From: Aphelocoma coerulescens
Lineage: Eukaryota > Chordata > Aves > Passeriformes > Corvidae
DNA length: 64,000 nucleotides
Direction of reading: 5' to 3'
NCBI RefSeq assembly: GCF_041296385.1
Contig: NC_091023.1
Span: 11,780,924-11,844,923, forward strand
Below, piece after piece: positions 13,961 to 27,605 of this stretch (positions are counted from its first letter, which is position 1; the number at the start of each line of letters is the position of its first letter). Below the pieces are notes generated by a model. The model saw only the letters and a program-made list of their open reading frames with translations, was not told where the DNA came from and made no database searches. Made by a program: the position numbers and the translations under genes.

Positions 13961-14625
13961 TTATATCATTACCAAAAAGAATAGAAACCACCTCAGAACT
14001 TTCCATATTCTGACTCTATTTCAGAAACTCAGTACACCTGTTTGAGAAGAACCAGCCAGTGTAATGTGACATTGACAGGCTATGTAGGACCACCAGCTGA
14101 ATAGACTGTATTATTTTCCTTTGCTCTAAGGAGACATTTTTGTGTTATTGGAGATGTATCAAATGAAGAACCATATTTCTTCAAGAAGCTTAGAATAGAA
14201 ATTCTGAAATACAAAAAGCAATGATAGAGTGAAGAGGCAATGGCTTTTGAAAATGACTGATTACTGTTTTGAATACAATGATTTGTTGGTTTTGTCTCTT
14301 TTTTCTTGTTATTTCTACTAACATTTCCTCTTTGTTCTACAGTTTTCAGGAAGGATTTTTTAATTTTCACGTAATCTTGGACAGTGGAGCTCATATACCA
14401 TGTCAAACTTGGAATCTTATTGGTTAGCCAGTCTGTCTGTTAAATTCTATTAGGTTTTGGGTGGTTCATTTTAATATGTTCAAATTGTCACAAGATATAA
14501 AGAAATATCTAGATATCACTTGGAAATAAGAACAACGGGATCAAACTCTTTTCAAATGTGATTTTAAGATTTGAAGATAAGATAGCACCAATTTAATTGA
14601 ATAAAGCATTTATTTACTATTATTA
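13961..14625 (+). other. GRK7: GRK7 3' UTR (approximate end)
   Basis: About 0.65 kb of non-coding sequence between the GRK7 stop codon and the first good AATAAA signal. The end is placed roughly 20 bases past that signal; RNA evidence is needed to know whether a longer form exists. Confidence 0.6.
14600..14605 (+). terminator. GRK7: Polyadenylation signal AATAAA, probable GRK7
   Basis: Canonical hexamer in TTGAATAAAGCA, about 640 bp after the stop codon and followed by T-rich and GT-containing sequence (GTGTATTCTTTT) suited to a downstream element. Confidence 0.65.
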
Positions 14626-15863
14626 AGTGTATTCTTTTAAGTGATAATACCATATGCAAAGAAAATGTATTTGTAAGTAAATAGACATTCTTTTTGGCAA
14701 TTTTTAACTTATATCAGATTTCCTGATTATTTTTCTCTATTTTGGTGATAAATTAAGATACAGATAGACCAAAGTAATTCGTAATTGACTTTTTACAAGA
14801 CATTCAGTGTAAGATTTTAATTCAAGTTGCAAAATGCATTATACTATTAAGTGCTGTAATGATGAAAAGGTTATGTATGCAAGTTGAAACTATCTTCAAA
14901 TGTTTATTGATTCTTGCAAATTTTGATGTGTTTTTATTTTTCAATTTTATGACAACCTAAATTGAATTACTTGGGAATATTGCTATGAGTACTTGCTACT
15001 TGTGAAGTGTGTTACTCATGAGATCCCTCCTGCTGATTTTCTGTGGTAAGAAAATAGGCAGTTGTTCTTTGCACAACTTTTAAAACTGATCCTGCACATG
15101 CTGGTCAGTGTCATCTATCCAGCCATAATTTCCATTGACTGAAGTGGAAGTTGAAACTACTTCATTCTTTGGAGTCTTGGAGGCTGCAAATGCCCTATTT
15201 TCTGTTTTTCATACAGCAAACCTCCTCCTGAGCTCAAGGATTTCTTTTAACTAGACACTGGGGTTAACTCACACATCTGTTTTAGAAGAGGAAAACCTGT
15301 AGATGCAATGTCTTCTATAGTCAGGTCTGTCATCTGCAGCACAGAGCATTGGTGTTTATTTATAACCTAATAGCACATCCCAAACTCTTAAATTTTAAAT
15401 ACTTTAAGTGTTTTAGTCACAGCTAAGTAATTGGTAATACTTTGTGTTGTTCTGAGTAGAAAAAAAAAATTGCTCTTTTTTTCTTTTAAATTTGCTTTTC
15501 CAGTGCTTTATATACTTAATATTCAAGTGAAAAATCAAGAAGAACAGTGTTACTTAGGATTAGTGTGTAATTCTGTTCATGAATTATGAGCATAAAATTG
15601 TCTGCCTTTTGAGCAGAGACTTTCTGTCAAATAGTTTGAAACAATATAAGCTGAATTCTGACTTGGTCTTTTAATTGAGAAGGATGATCCTGAAAGATTA
15701 TGAAAAGCAGAGGAAGTTGAGAGGAGAGTGATGTGGTCCTGGCATGGATTTACACTGACATCCATTGATTTTATTTCTCCTTGCTCCCACCTGCAGAAAG
15801 CTCTCACAGTGGTAGTGAATATACTAGGTTAGTATATTTAAGAAACCAAGACAGAAAACTTTT

Positions 15864-15908
15864 TAATATATATTATATATATATTATATATTGTATAAAT
15901 ATTATAAT
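15864..15908. repeat. AT-rich simple repeat
   Basis: Run of TATAT/ATTATAT units, about 45 bp, low-complexity. Confidence 0.85.
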
Positions 15909-18900
15909 TTTTTTTTAACCCACAAAACACAAAATGACACAACCTTAACACAACCACCACCTTATTACAGCTAGGAGAGACCTGTTAGTGCTAGTGGCAT
16001 CAAACTTTTGTCCTGAATTGATGCACCTTAAATCCATAGAAATGCTGTTTCAAAAATCCTCCAGAACCATAAAGCAGTACTCTGAAATGGCTGTAGGTTT
16101 TCCAGTGCATAACTGAGTTTTGAGTTCCCATTTGGAAAGAGGTTATGTACAGACAGAACCAGAATTTAATGTCTTGTTAGAATCACATATCCCCTGTGAT
16201 ATCAGGTGTTGCAAGGCTGCCTTTTTCAAAATGTATTGCAGTACTGAGATCTGTGAATTTGGGATGCCATGTGTGCATAGAATTAGGGTATTTAGTTTTA
16301 GAAATGTTGTAGTGTCATTAATCCCAGCAGGATGTCCATCAGTGAGATCCATAATGTTAAGTGTATCATGAATCATTCAGAGTAACTCATCAGAAGTCTG
16401 ATAATGCACATTTTGGCACAGTGTATGACAGAGAAGAATGTATTAGCTTGAAGTATTCATTTTAATTTTCTAAAATTCTCTTTTCACAACATGAACAAGT
16501 TCTATTTGTGCTGTGGAGAGGGAGCAGAGCAAAAATTATTTCATTTTCAGTGAGCCTTTTAAAAATTATTTTCTATTTTTTTTAAAGAATCTGTGAAATC
16601 CTTGGTTCTTTTCTTCTTCCTGCCACTGTAAAGTTGCTTGTTAAACTTTCAGGAGCAAAGTTATTTTAACAACCTGCTTCACCTTAACAAAAAGCCAGCA
16701 ATCCCAAAAGATTTACATGTTCAATTAATTGTCTTACTGCAACCAAAGATGGTGCTCATGTGGGTAAATTTGAATGTATATGCAAGTGTTGCAAGAGCAG
16801 GGCCCAAGTCTAAAGTATTGACCAGGTCATTGGATGTTTATGATAGAAAATGAGGGATGACTTGGGGGAGGAAAATAACCTTGTGGTTGTGGATTACTTA
16901 AGTTGTTGTGGCAAAAGGAAATTTTGTAATTTGAAACTACAATTTTTTTCTTCTAGCTGTCTCCCTTTTTCATGCTTTGCCAATGTTGTGGTGTCTCACT
17001 TGGCTGCCTCCTTTTTCCAGCAGATAAGATGCATTTGAGTGCTAATATAATCTAAAAAACTAAATTGTGAACTCTGTTGCATTAAATGCCATCTGTGAAA
17101 GGTTACAGAGTTGCCCTGGCCACTCTGCAGGCGTTGTACTGACCGTGCTGTCTTTCCTGCCCTGTTTTACTCCGGCTATTGGAACTGTTTGGTAATTCTA
17201 ACTGTAGAAGGCTGAAATGTGAGATTCGTGGTGGCTTGATGTGTTCTTATAAGAACATCCTTTAAAGTTTGATGACACCGAAGAAAGGTTGCTGGCTCTG
17301 AGAAGGTATAAAAGAGAGATCTTTCCCTTACATCTCAAGTCCAGATTTTCTTTGATACTACCTCTGTTACCCTTACCATTGCTCCCCTAATTTCACTGAG
17401 CACAGAGACAAAATGATGTTTGGTATTAATATTAACCTAATGAAATCATTGTTCACAGAGATTATTTCTCAGTGGTACTGTGTACCTTCAGTTGTTTCAT
17501 GGCAAAGGCTCATGTAGTCAATAAATGCCTTGTGTTGCAGCAAGAAATTCACTTTTATATTCCAATATGAAATGGATTTAGTAATAGGAAATTTAGTGTG
17601 CAAATTCCTGGCTATCAGTTGCATCTTTATTAGGGAAGGCAACTTTACATTAAGCTAAGAACATCGTAACTTGAGACAGTTATTTCTTCAACCATAAACA
17701 AATGCCAATACAGAAAGCAAAACAAAAGTAAGATGAGATCTCTACTTAGAGCAGATGTCTGAAATTGTACAGTTGTAGTTATAAACTGATGCGTGGTTTT
17801 ATATACTTTTAATATCAGCTTTTTTTTTTAGAAATGAAATGCTTATAAGTGTATTTAAAATATTGTTGCTTTTACAGCTTTTAATGATATATATGTAACA
17901 TTTTTCTGATCTGAATATCCACATCAATGATGAGAATAAGTAAGTATGCTCATGTTATTTACCTTAAAAAGTGTAAATTGCTTCTTTGATGTTATGACAA
18001 TAATTTTTATCTTTTTATCATTAGTTTTTTAATACCAAAACATTTAATCTCTTTCTGCTGTAATGAATTGTAAAACAAGTATTTTTATTATATACAGTGT
18101 TTTTTTTCCATAATAGGATTTAAATTAAGGTCTTAGCAACTATGGCTCATAGCACCATAGAAGCACTGGAAATCCTACCAGTTCTGGGACTTCTGCTAAA
18201 AGCAAAGCATACATTTTTCCCTAGTGACAAACACATCAAGTTTGAAATCTACAGGTGGAAGAAGGTACTGGTACTTTGCAGTATGAGACCTGATGCATGG
18301 AATGTTGTGGGTAAAGGTCCCCTGTGATCAGTGCAGCTCAGGGAGTGCATTTGGAACTTTGTGTCACAACAGCCTTGGGGAGCTGCACAGGCATAGTGAG
18401 GAGTGCATGGACAGAAACTGAAAACCAACTCAAGTAAGCACATGACATTTTATGATTAGGCACTGCATCATTGCAGCAAGTAACACTCAATCTAGTATTT
18501 AATTTTAAAAGTATATACCAAAAGAGTAATGTTTCTTACAAAATAATTGCTTGGTATTTCTCTTGAGTTTCATTTATATAATAACTGTCTGAACCTGAGC
18601 AGAGCTAGTATAAAATTCTTACCAGTTAGCCCTTTTCCTTAGGGAGAGGAAGTCTTTTTGGCATCTCTTGCCTAGAAAAGAGCAAGAGTAAGAACACAGG
18701 GGGTGTCAATGTGTCTCTTGGAATACAAGTACCTTTATCCATGGGAAAACATGCCTGGTGATGTCTGTAGGTAGCACCCTTCTCCTGAGTTCCTTTCCTT
18801 TTATACGGCATAGCAGATGGTCCTTATATACCCCACTCGTGTCTCCTTTCCTGTCACCTCCAGAAAACTGGCACAGTTCTGAATGAAGCCATTTCAGTTT

Positions 18901-20474
18901 TCAGGGAAACTTACTGTTACTTCTGTATCTTGGACAGGCAAAACGTGCCATAAACAACAGCTTTCAACACCATTTAGCGTTGACCCTAAGTGGTGAAAGG
19001 CTTTTGTGGTGAAAAACATGGGAAAAAAACCCTGTGAGTCTCTTTGAAAGGGCTTCTGGATCTGTTAGGTCTATTCCTTTCCTTCTGACAATTTTGGGGC
19101 AGCTGCAGTGGTTAATTCCTCCCTTTCCTGTTGACCAAGTGCAAACACAATCTGGTTATTTTATCTATGCTCTTTATCCATGCTTTTCAATGTCTGAGTT
19201 TTGTTAGTTGGCCAGTTCTTCCAAGTGTTTTGTTTTCTGGTTAATGTACACCGATATGGTGCTATTGCAGTGTTCGGTAGAATGACTTACAAAGAAAGAA
19301 AATATTCATTTTTCTCCTGTACACAAGCATTACTTGAAGTTAAACATAACTAATGAATTCTGACATGTTTTATCAGTTATGCTTTACCAAACTTACATGT
19401 TGGCCTGTACAGTTCATTGAAGTTCTTCTGACAGTTACATTTTACAGAGTGGAAAGATACAGTGAGGCTGAATGACATACTGTGTACATGTCCTTATGAT
19501 GGGAGTTCCTCATGATGAATGTTTCCATGATTCATGTTTTTATAAAGAATGCCAAAGGGATGACTATGGATATATCACTTGTCATAACTTGTAGTTCAGT
19601 TAACAATAGTGAAGTAACTGTTTAAAAAAACAGCTATTGTACAGGAATGTTCAGTTATGTTTGCTTTGCAAGATTTCAAGCAAGCATGACATGGGATGTG
19701 CTAGACATGTCTCGTGACTTTTGAATCGCTGGGGTAAAAGGGCTACTGCAAGTAAGAGCAGATTTGTTAATCACTCCTGTATGCAAACATTCCTACAGCA
19801 ATACATTCTGTTCCCACTGCACACCTTTTGGGCAGCAGTGGAAGCTTTCTTTAACTCCACTGCTAGTCTGCAGTGCCTAGTGCTCAGTCTGTGCAAATCC
19901 ATTGATGGAACTACAAAGAGGGAAATGGTTCCCATATCTTGGACTTCTCAGAGGACGTAGAGCAGAGCACAGCACTGCAGTGATATGAGGGCTTGAGCCT
20001 GCTGCTGGCATCACCAGCATGGAAGGCAAAAGTGGTTTTGGGAGTATGAAAGTGGGCAGAAGGAAGTCCGGTTTCATAATGCATGGAGTCAGTTCAGTCC
20101 CACTGTTAGGAATGGCTTCTCTAGATCAAGTGACAGTAGAGCTATTTTTTGATAGAAAATAGAAATGGATGATTGGAGTGGAACCAATGAGAGAATGTCT
20201 GCAACAGTACCAAACAGGAAGGCTCTAAAGTGTTCCTGTTTGTGCATTTCCTTGTAGGAAGGAATTAAATTCATAGTAAGAAGTATGGATAATTATTATC
20301 ATTATCAGTAATAATAACACCAGGATCATAAAGAAGAACTGCTAGTACCAATTACCAATTTAGCCCGTTATTCTGCAATAACTGGAGAGAGGCCTGATTT
20401 ACAAACAAGGCAAAAGAATTGTGCTTCTATTTCCAAAACATACTACCTTAAACAATGAATACCATGAACATTGT

Positions 20475-20506
20475 CTTGTTCATGACAACAGGATGTCATG
20501 AACAAG
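20475..20506. repeat. Perfect 12-bp inverted repeat, 8-nt loop
   Basis: CTTGTTCATGAC (20475-20486) is followed after AACAGGAT by its exact reverse complement GTCATGAACAAG (20495-20506). No flanking duplication or transposon ends are evident. Confidence 0.9.
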
Positions 20507-23500
20507 AGGAGGAAACTCTCTGGTGAACTCGTACAGGACAAGTTGACACTAATCTCAAATATGGCATCTGGCTTGTAAATCTGTTTTATTCTATCTTAAT
20601 CATGCAAGAACTATGAATCTGATTTGACAACAATCATTAGGCAAAGTTTTTTTCTGAAGAACAGAGGAATTTTTCCTTTCTGTTCTTTACAAGGTTTTAT
20701 CCCTTCCTCCAGGCTAACTTCTATCCTGTTCCCTATCAGGACATTATACATTGATGCAACTTTGCAAACAGATAAGAGGCTATTTTTGACCCCAAAACTG
20801 TGATGAAGTTGGTAAAAACAGAGCTACCTTGAGAAGATAACGATACATCAGTAATTACCTGGTGTCCAAAAAGAAGAGAAATATGCAATCAACATATATT
20901 GAAAATTCGGCTGTAGTTTAAGGAGTATTTTCCTAAACAAAAAGGAAATATTTTAACTCATATTGGTTCCTTAGTACAACTACTGTCCATGTCTGTAAAT
21001 AAACTGTATCACTGTTGCAGGATATTTTAATCAGCATCGACATAGAAATATTCATCCTAATATTAAGTAAGGTTTGAAGAGACCAATTTAAATATCTTGC
21101 TGCACAGAGTGAAGGCAAAAACTTAATTCTGGATATTTGATTAAGACAGCTAAGCAGTGCTGCCAACAGCATGTACAAGTATGTAAACTTTTGGTTTCCC
21201 ATGCTAACTTAGTGAAAGTGAGAAATGATAGTGCCAAAATCTGGAACCTACCATCAAACTAATGAGCTGTCAGAGCACACTTGCATGAAAAATTTCAAGT
21301 TTAAGGTATTGCATTAAAAAGGATGTACTCTCTGAGAGGCTGTGAGAAGGTGGAATGATTCTACAGTTATGCATCTATTGATACTCAGATCTGGTTTTAT
21401 TTTACAAATAGTAAAAGCAGAAACTTTCTTGGTACTTTTGGAAGAAATATGGGAAGCTGTGCTCTGTAGTTGTATTGCTCAACTGCATCTTTTTATCAAG
21501 TACAGAAGAAGAAATCAGAAAATGTGCTTTTACTAAATTGTAAGGGTACTTTGTATGCTGCTTAAAATAATCTGATAATGATATATTGTCTGATATGACC
21601 TAAGAATTTTCATGCTTTCATTTTAGTATAAGACATCCCATAATGAGAGTTCTACTCTGTTAAATCAAGAAATGGATAAATGTTCAAATACTGGTTTTTC
21701 AAAATTCCACCCGCCCAGGTGATTTTTCTCATTTCTGCAGCTCACATTTTTGCTCCTCTCCCCATCCTTCTGTGTCAATAGTAAATCAAAATGTTATATT
21801 ATTTTTGTTGTGAATGAAAATGTGGTGACAGATCCTGGATGAAAAGTCCTATAATTCATGAATTCATAACCCTAATCCAGGATCTACTACCCATGAAAAC
21901 CAAAACTGAGTATGTACTCTTATATTTGGTCTTTCAAAAGGCTCCTAGGTTACCTCAGTTCCAGGCAGGGAAAGGAATAAAGAAATGGATAATCTCTTCA
22001 GAATTTTACATATGCTTTATTCAGAGAATAGTGGATCAAGTGTTTTAAACAAAGAAAGGAAGGAAACTTTTATTTCCTGCCAAGAGATTGAAACCTCCTG
22101 ATCTTTTGCCAAGCTAGTTTATTTTGCTGCCAACAGTTTCCTCACCTTAAACAGCTCCTATTAATCTGTAAAGCTAACAGCAGTGAAGGAAACAGGCTCT
22201 GCAGAATGGCAACACTGTAAGAATCTGCTCTAGTTAATGTAGGGACAGATTCACTTTAAAATTTTGGTATGTATTTGAAAGCACAGACAGTTCTAGGCAG
22301 GGGGTGGGTGACCTCAGACGATTCCTAACCAGATTTTACTTTTTTCTCCAAGTGCGTGAAAGTTACCGGCTTTGTGAATGTGGATCTCTTACTGCACAGG
22401 AATTATTTAACTGCTTTTGCTATTGAATAAAATATGACCCTGATTTTCAGGATTCCGTATCTTCTGTCTTTAAAAAAAATGTTGTGATTTACTGAATTTA
22501 AGAAACTGAACTCCTCTGAAGTGAATGCATCAGGTTTGAAACTTGGTCTCCTTTAAAACTGGTGAGTTAGTTACTGCAGTTATACCATATCCTCAGTGGT
22601 TATACTCGTGATGAAAAGCACAAGTTCTTAGATATTTTGCTATTCTTTTTTCAGTGAGAAGAACAAGATGATGAAGGTGTTTGGTAAAGTCTGAAGTCAA
22701 AGGCTGGCCATGGGTACCATATGGCAAGGTTTTTAGTTTTATTATGATAATAGACCCAAGACCAGACATGTGTGATGAAATTATCTTCTGTGTAGTAATG
22801 GAGCATAAATCTTTCACACCCCTTCAGCATGTTGTCCCAATCAAATTTATGCAGGGCTAATTAATTGAGGAGTTCATCAGCTACAGGTATTGGTTTAGTT
22901 TTTAGTTTAGAGTAAAACAGAGGGAAAGTTTTTAACTGGAGAACTATAAATTAAAACAGTTACGAAAATTACTAATTTTGAGGGGAGAAGGTTGTAATCA
23001 GTGAGCTGTATTAACAAACATATTCCAGTTTTTGTCTGGATGGACACAGGGATAGTTTGTTATTCTGAGATCTATGGACTGGACAGTGTTCCAGACTGTA
23101 TTGTTCTGAAATGACCATCATATTACATTATCTGAAAAATAGGCATTTTGAAATCAGTTTAAGACAGGATATGCAAGACCTTAAATCTTCACTTGAATCA
23201 GGAGTTGCAGTAAATGCATTAATTGTGTTCTGTTCCTGCAATCTTCCGGTAAGGAGAAAAATAGACTCCTTCTGTAAAAGCTGTTATTTTAAATGAACAA
23301 TGCCTTTTTTTTTCTACAATAGCAAGAGAGAAAATGCTGCCTGAATCTTTCTTTTCCCCTTGCAAGTACTTTCTAATTTATAGTAAATCAAGTGAACAAC
23401 CCTCTATTAATTTGTTTTTTCCATTCTATAGCTAGCAGACTGCAATTAATGCTTCTACCAGCAGAACTGATAAATAAGAGAATGAAGAAATGTTTCAGAC

Positions 23501-24238
23501 TTTGACACACATCTCTGGGTCACCTAGATGATATGAAAGTATTTGGACTGTTTAGAAGAACTTTATTTATTTTCTAATAGTAGGTGAAAACTCTTCTAAA
23601 GCCTACAACTGTCAGGCAAAGACGAAGGCATCTAAAGTAATAGTACATACTAAAGCAACTGCAATGAACTTTTGTGTATCTCTAGAGGGATGGTTTGCCT
23701 ACCAACTTCTCGGTTGCTCAACATACAATTTATAGATTACTGCACAGTCATTTGTATAGTTTTATGTTTCTAGTGAAAACACAAATGGTTTTATTAATGT
23801 AAAGGGCTTTTATTTCACCAGAGAAACAAAGCAATGGGGAGGGAGACACAAAGAGAACAACTTGAGAGCACAGTATATGTGCTCAGAAGAGCTCAATTAA
23901 AAAAAATTTTTTTACAAGAGTCTCTGTGTTCACAGATGCTTATCTGTGTAATACTAAGTGACACCCTAAGGAATTTTTTTGGCTATTCTGCTGCTTCAAG
24001 TTCAGACAGCAGCATTTTTATTTACTTTGTGCTTAATATTGACTCTCTTCAGAGCATGGAAAAGTCTTAGAGAAAGAAAAAAAAATACTTTTAACTATAT
24101 CATAGGACACACCCTTATGAAAAAACATTGTCCTTCTTTTTTGACATGAGCAACAGCATGAGTTCTAGTAAAAGAATACTTCAGATTTCAAGGTGCCAAA
24201 AGGATTTATTCTGAAATAAAAGTTGTTGAAAAGCAGAA

Positions 24239-24268
24239 CAAGTAGTGTACTGAACCCAACACTACTTG
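24239..24268. repeat. Perfect 10-bp inverted repeat, 10-nt loop
   Basis: CAAGTAGTGT and ACACTACTTG are exact reverse complements separated by ten bases. Short enough to arise by chance in this length of DNA. Confidence 0.8.
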
Positions 24269-27200
24269 ACTCAAACTGAGTACAAACTTAGAAAAGTAAC
24301 ATGAAAAAGGGGATTTTTTTATTTAATAGAAATCTTAATCAGATATTTGTCTCTACAAACTGATTTATTATGTATTATTTGACCCAAAAGAAGTAAAAAT
24401 CTTATGTCTAGGAAACAGCAGAACATGTATGTCACAGGGTGAAGGCTCAGAACCAGCCCTGGAAATCTCTGTAAATGCACACAGAATCTCTGCATAAGCC
24501 AGAACCAAAGCAAAAGCTAGTAAAACAAATACAATCTTTGTCCCATCATTAACTTGTTATTTTCCACCTGCACATTAATCACAGGTTAAGAAGTCTGCCC
24601 CAAATGTAACTAAAATGGAGAGACAACAGTGATAAAAGTAGAATACTTACAGCTTTGTAAGTTAATGCATTGCAGGAAATTTAAATTATGATTTTTGCAT
24701 AGAGTTACAAGCTTTTTCAAAGTTAACAACTGAGGATTGCAAATGAGGGTTTGTGTCTTTCAACTATGGAAATGGCACTAATGGCAAAACCTGAATCTCC
24801 ACTGGTTCCCCCAAATCCAAAATTTCTTAGGTCTTTGTTTAAGAACATTGTTTAGCAATAGTTGCCAACAATTCCTCATGCTGCCTAAACAATTCCTCCT
24901 CCCATCTAAATACAGAGTTTCCAGTTAGTAGCTTACTTGTCTGTCAGTTTACTTAAGGTTAGGTATATGTAGATATGATGAACTGGGTTTGTATCTTGAT
25001 AGTATGAATTATTAATGATTAAATAAAGAAACCTAATTTAAAACCAGATTTTGAAATTGGGCCTCCTTCTAAGAATATTTTTAAATACAGAACAGATACC
25101 AACAAGACACATATTATGGCTGCCCTACCTGGACTCCACTGTGGGTCCTGACATAATGATTTAGGATCTAACAAAAAATCTGCTCTTATTGAGATCATCT
25201 CAACCACTTCACAATTACCACAGAGGGAGGAACAGCTGTAATTGTATTTCATGGTCAAATTTAAGGCAGATGTTTAGTATTTCCTGCTGTAGTATTTATT
25301 TGAACATTGTTTGGGATAATCTATAATGGATTTGAGTATGAATTCATTGCCTATGATCTACGCAAATAACTATTTTCTCTGCAGTGACTTCAATGTTTTC
25401 AATGTGATTAACTCTCTGTTTTTCTGTTATAGTTACACAGGGAAGTCATTCCTCTCACATATTGGTTAGTAACCTTTAATAACCGTGCTAATGACCTTTT
25501 CCATGTGGCAAATGTGAGTAGTCCATCTTGACATGAAGTGCAAGGATAGCAGCTGTACAGCAGCCTTAGCACTACAGGTGTGTTCAGTGCAGTGGCCAGC
25601 TGTGCTTAGTTTGTGTTTAAATGCTGAGAACACAACACTGCTCTTCATAGCACATATGAAATACAGTTCCTTCATCAGTTTCATAAATCATCTTCCACAC
25701 CTGGAAGCTGCACTATGATTTCTGCCAGAAATCACAACCAGGTTTGCTCCTTAAGATGGCTGTAAGTACTTTAATTTATCTGTGTTGTGGAATTACTTTT
25801 AAAAAATCCATTTCTGTGGTCCCAGATTTGTTAACAGATAGATCTCAGATATAATCAATATGTCCTTGTCTGAACATTCAAATGTGCAATTATATTTGCA
25901 CAAATTTATGCAGATGGGCTTTTATTATAAATGATCTTCTCTTTCTCATGTTAGCAAAAAATTTAGTGAATAAATAAAAAATAAAGATTGACGGTATTGA
26001 AGTGTCCATTACAATTACAGCAGCAGAGAACTGCAGTAACAAGGATGTAGAACATTTCAATCTATTTTTTAATACTCAGGGTTTTTTTGTAGTTTAAGAT
26101 TTTATTTTCTCATAGGCTCTGTGATTATAACAGACCACATTTTGACAGGGTTTTCTCTTGATTTTTCAGTGAACTAGATCCTGCTCCTTCTGCTCAAACA
26201 CTTCCATTCATGTATGGCACGTATCTCTCCCAGCGCAGGAAGAAGATACAGCAGCTTTGCTTATTATGTTGAGCACTCAAGTGTGGATTTTTGTTGGTTT
26301 TGTCTGCAGTATGAATTTGAAAAAAAAACTTTCCCAAGCCACCATGTTTTAAAAAATGTATAGTTTCCCAGCATCTTAGTAACCATGGTAACCACTGTTG
26401 CCCTTAAAATAGATAAAGATAAGTTAAGTGTTCTGTTTAAATACAGTTTCCTTCCTTTCAAAGGATTGCATCTGACAATAGGAGGTAGAATAAACATTTT
26501 CAGATTGTATTATGATTAGGAAGCAATGGAAAGGGAGGCCTGTTGTACATGTTTGTTCAAATGTGAGAGAAATTGGAAAATACATTTTAAAAATAATTAA
26601 AAACCTTCATTGGTGGCCCTTTTGGGAAAATCTGCTAGCATTTACTGGGAATAAAATATGCAGGAGCCCACAGAATCAAAAAGAAATAGGCACATGGATC
26701 CTATGTAGCTCTGGTTCTTTTCTATTATTCCTATCATACTTATTTATAAAATTATGTTATAGACTACATTGTATCTACGGCCTTTTAAAAACCACAGATA
26801 GTTAAAAACCAACAAAAATCAATTGATAAGAGTTTACAATTTTGTTTAAAGTGATTTAATTATTTGCTGTGAGGATAGTACAATCTTACCAAAAATGCTG
26901 TAAAAAAGTCAGACCAAAAATAGACTAATGGTGGAATTCCCACACATTCACACTAGAAAGAAAATGCTGACTTTCATTTTCCATATTCAAAAGTTCTCTT
27001 TTTTTCAACTTCCTTTTCAAAAATTGTATAAATGGACAGATTAACTGCCTAGCATAAGAAGTGGATATTATCTCAATTTGTAAGCCTTGTGACTTTGTGT
27101 GGGTGTTCCACAATTGTACTTACTATAGGGATACTCCCTACGAATGAATTTATCAGGAACAGATGGATGTAGGACTTCATGGAAAAAATGCTAAGCATCT

Positions 27201-27575
27201 GCAATATTGTTTGTGGTTAATGATAGGGGAAGGTGGTTGGCTTTTTAACAAATCTAGCTCTCACTGAGGGGCAGACACACTCAAAAAGACTCAAAACCTC
27301 AGATAAAAATATCAGTCAGGAGCTGTTCCTGTATAGCAGCTGGTTCAATATTTTTGTAACTTGAGTTTGATGCCACCATCACTAAGGTGTATGTATGTAA
27401 CACACACTGTTTGGATTAGGAAGTAAAATGGAACATACCCAAAACAAGTAGGTTACAATACATTTTTAATAGTTGAAGGGGAACTACATTGCAATGGTTT
27501 ATATAATACTGTGAACTTTCTGCTAAACAGAACGTAAAAGCTGGCTTGCTATAATTTTTTTTTAGCTAATGTATG

Positions 27576-27605
27576 CTCATAAGGCCTAATAATAGGCCTT
27601 ATGAG
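27576..27605. repeat. Perfect 13-bp inverted repeat, 4-nt loop
   Basis: CTCATAAGGCCTA, then ATAA, then TAGGCCTTATGAG: a perfectly paired 13-bp stem with a tetraloop. The stem contains an AGGCCT palindrome in each arm. No T-run terminator or RNA gene context is visible. Confidence 0.92.
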
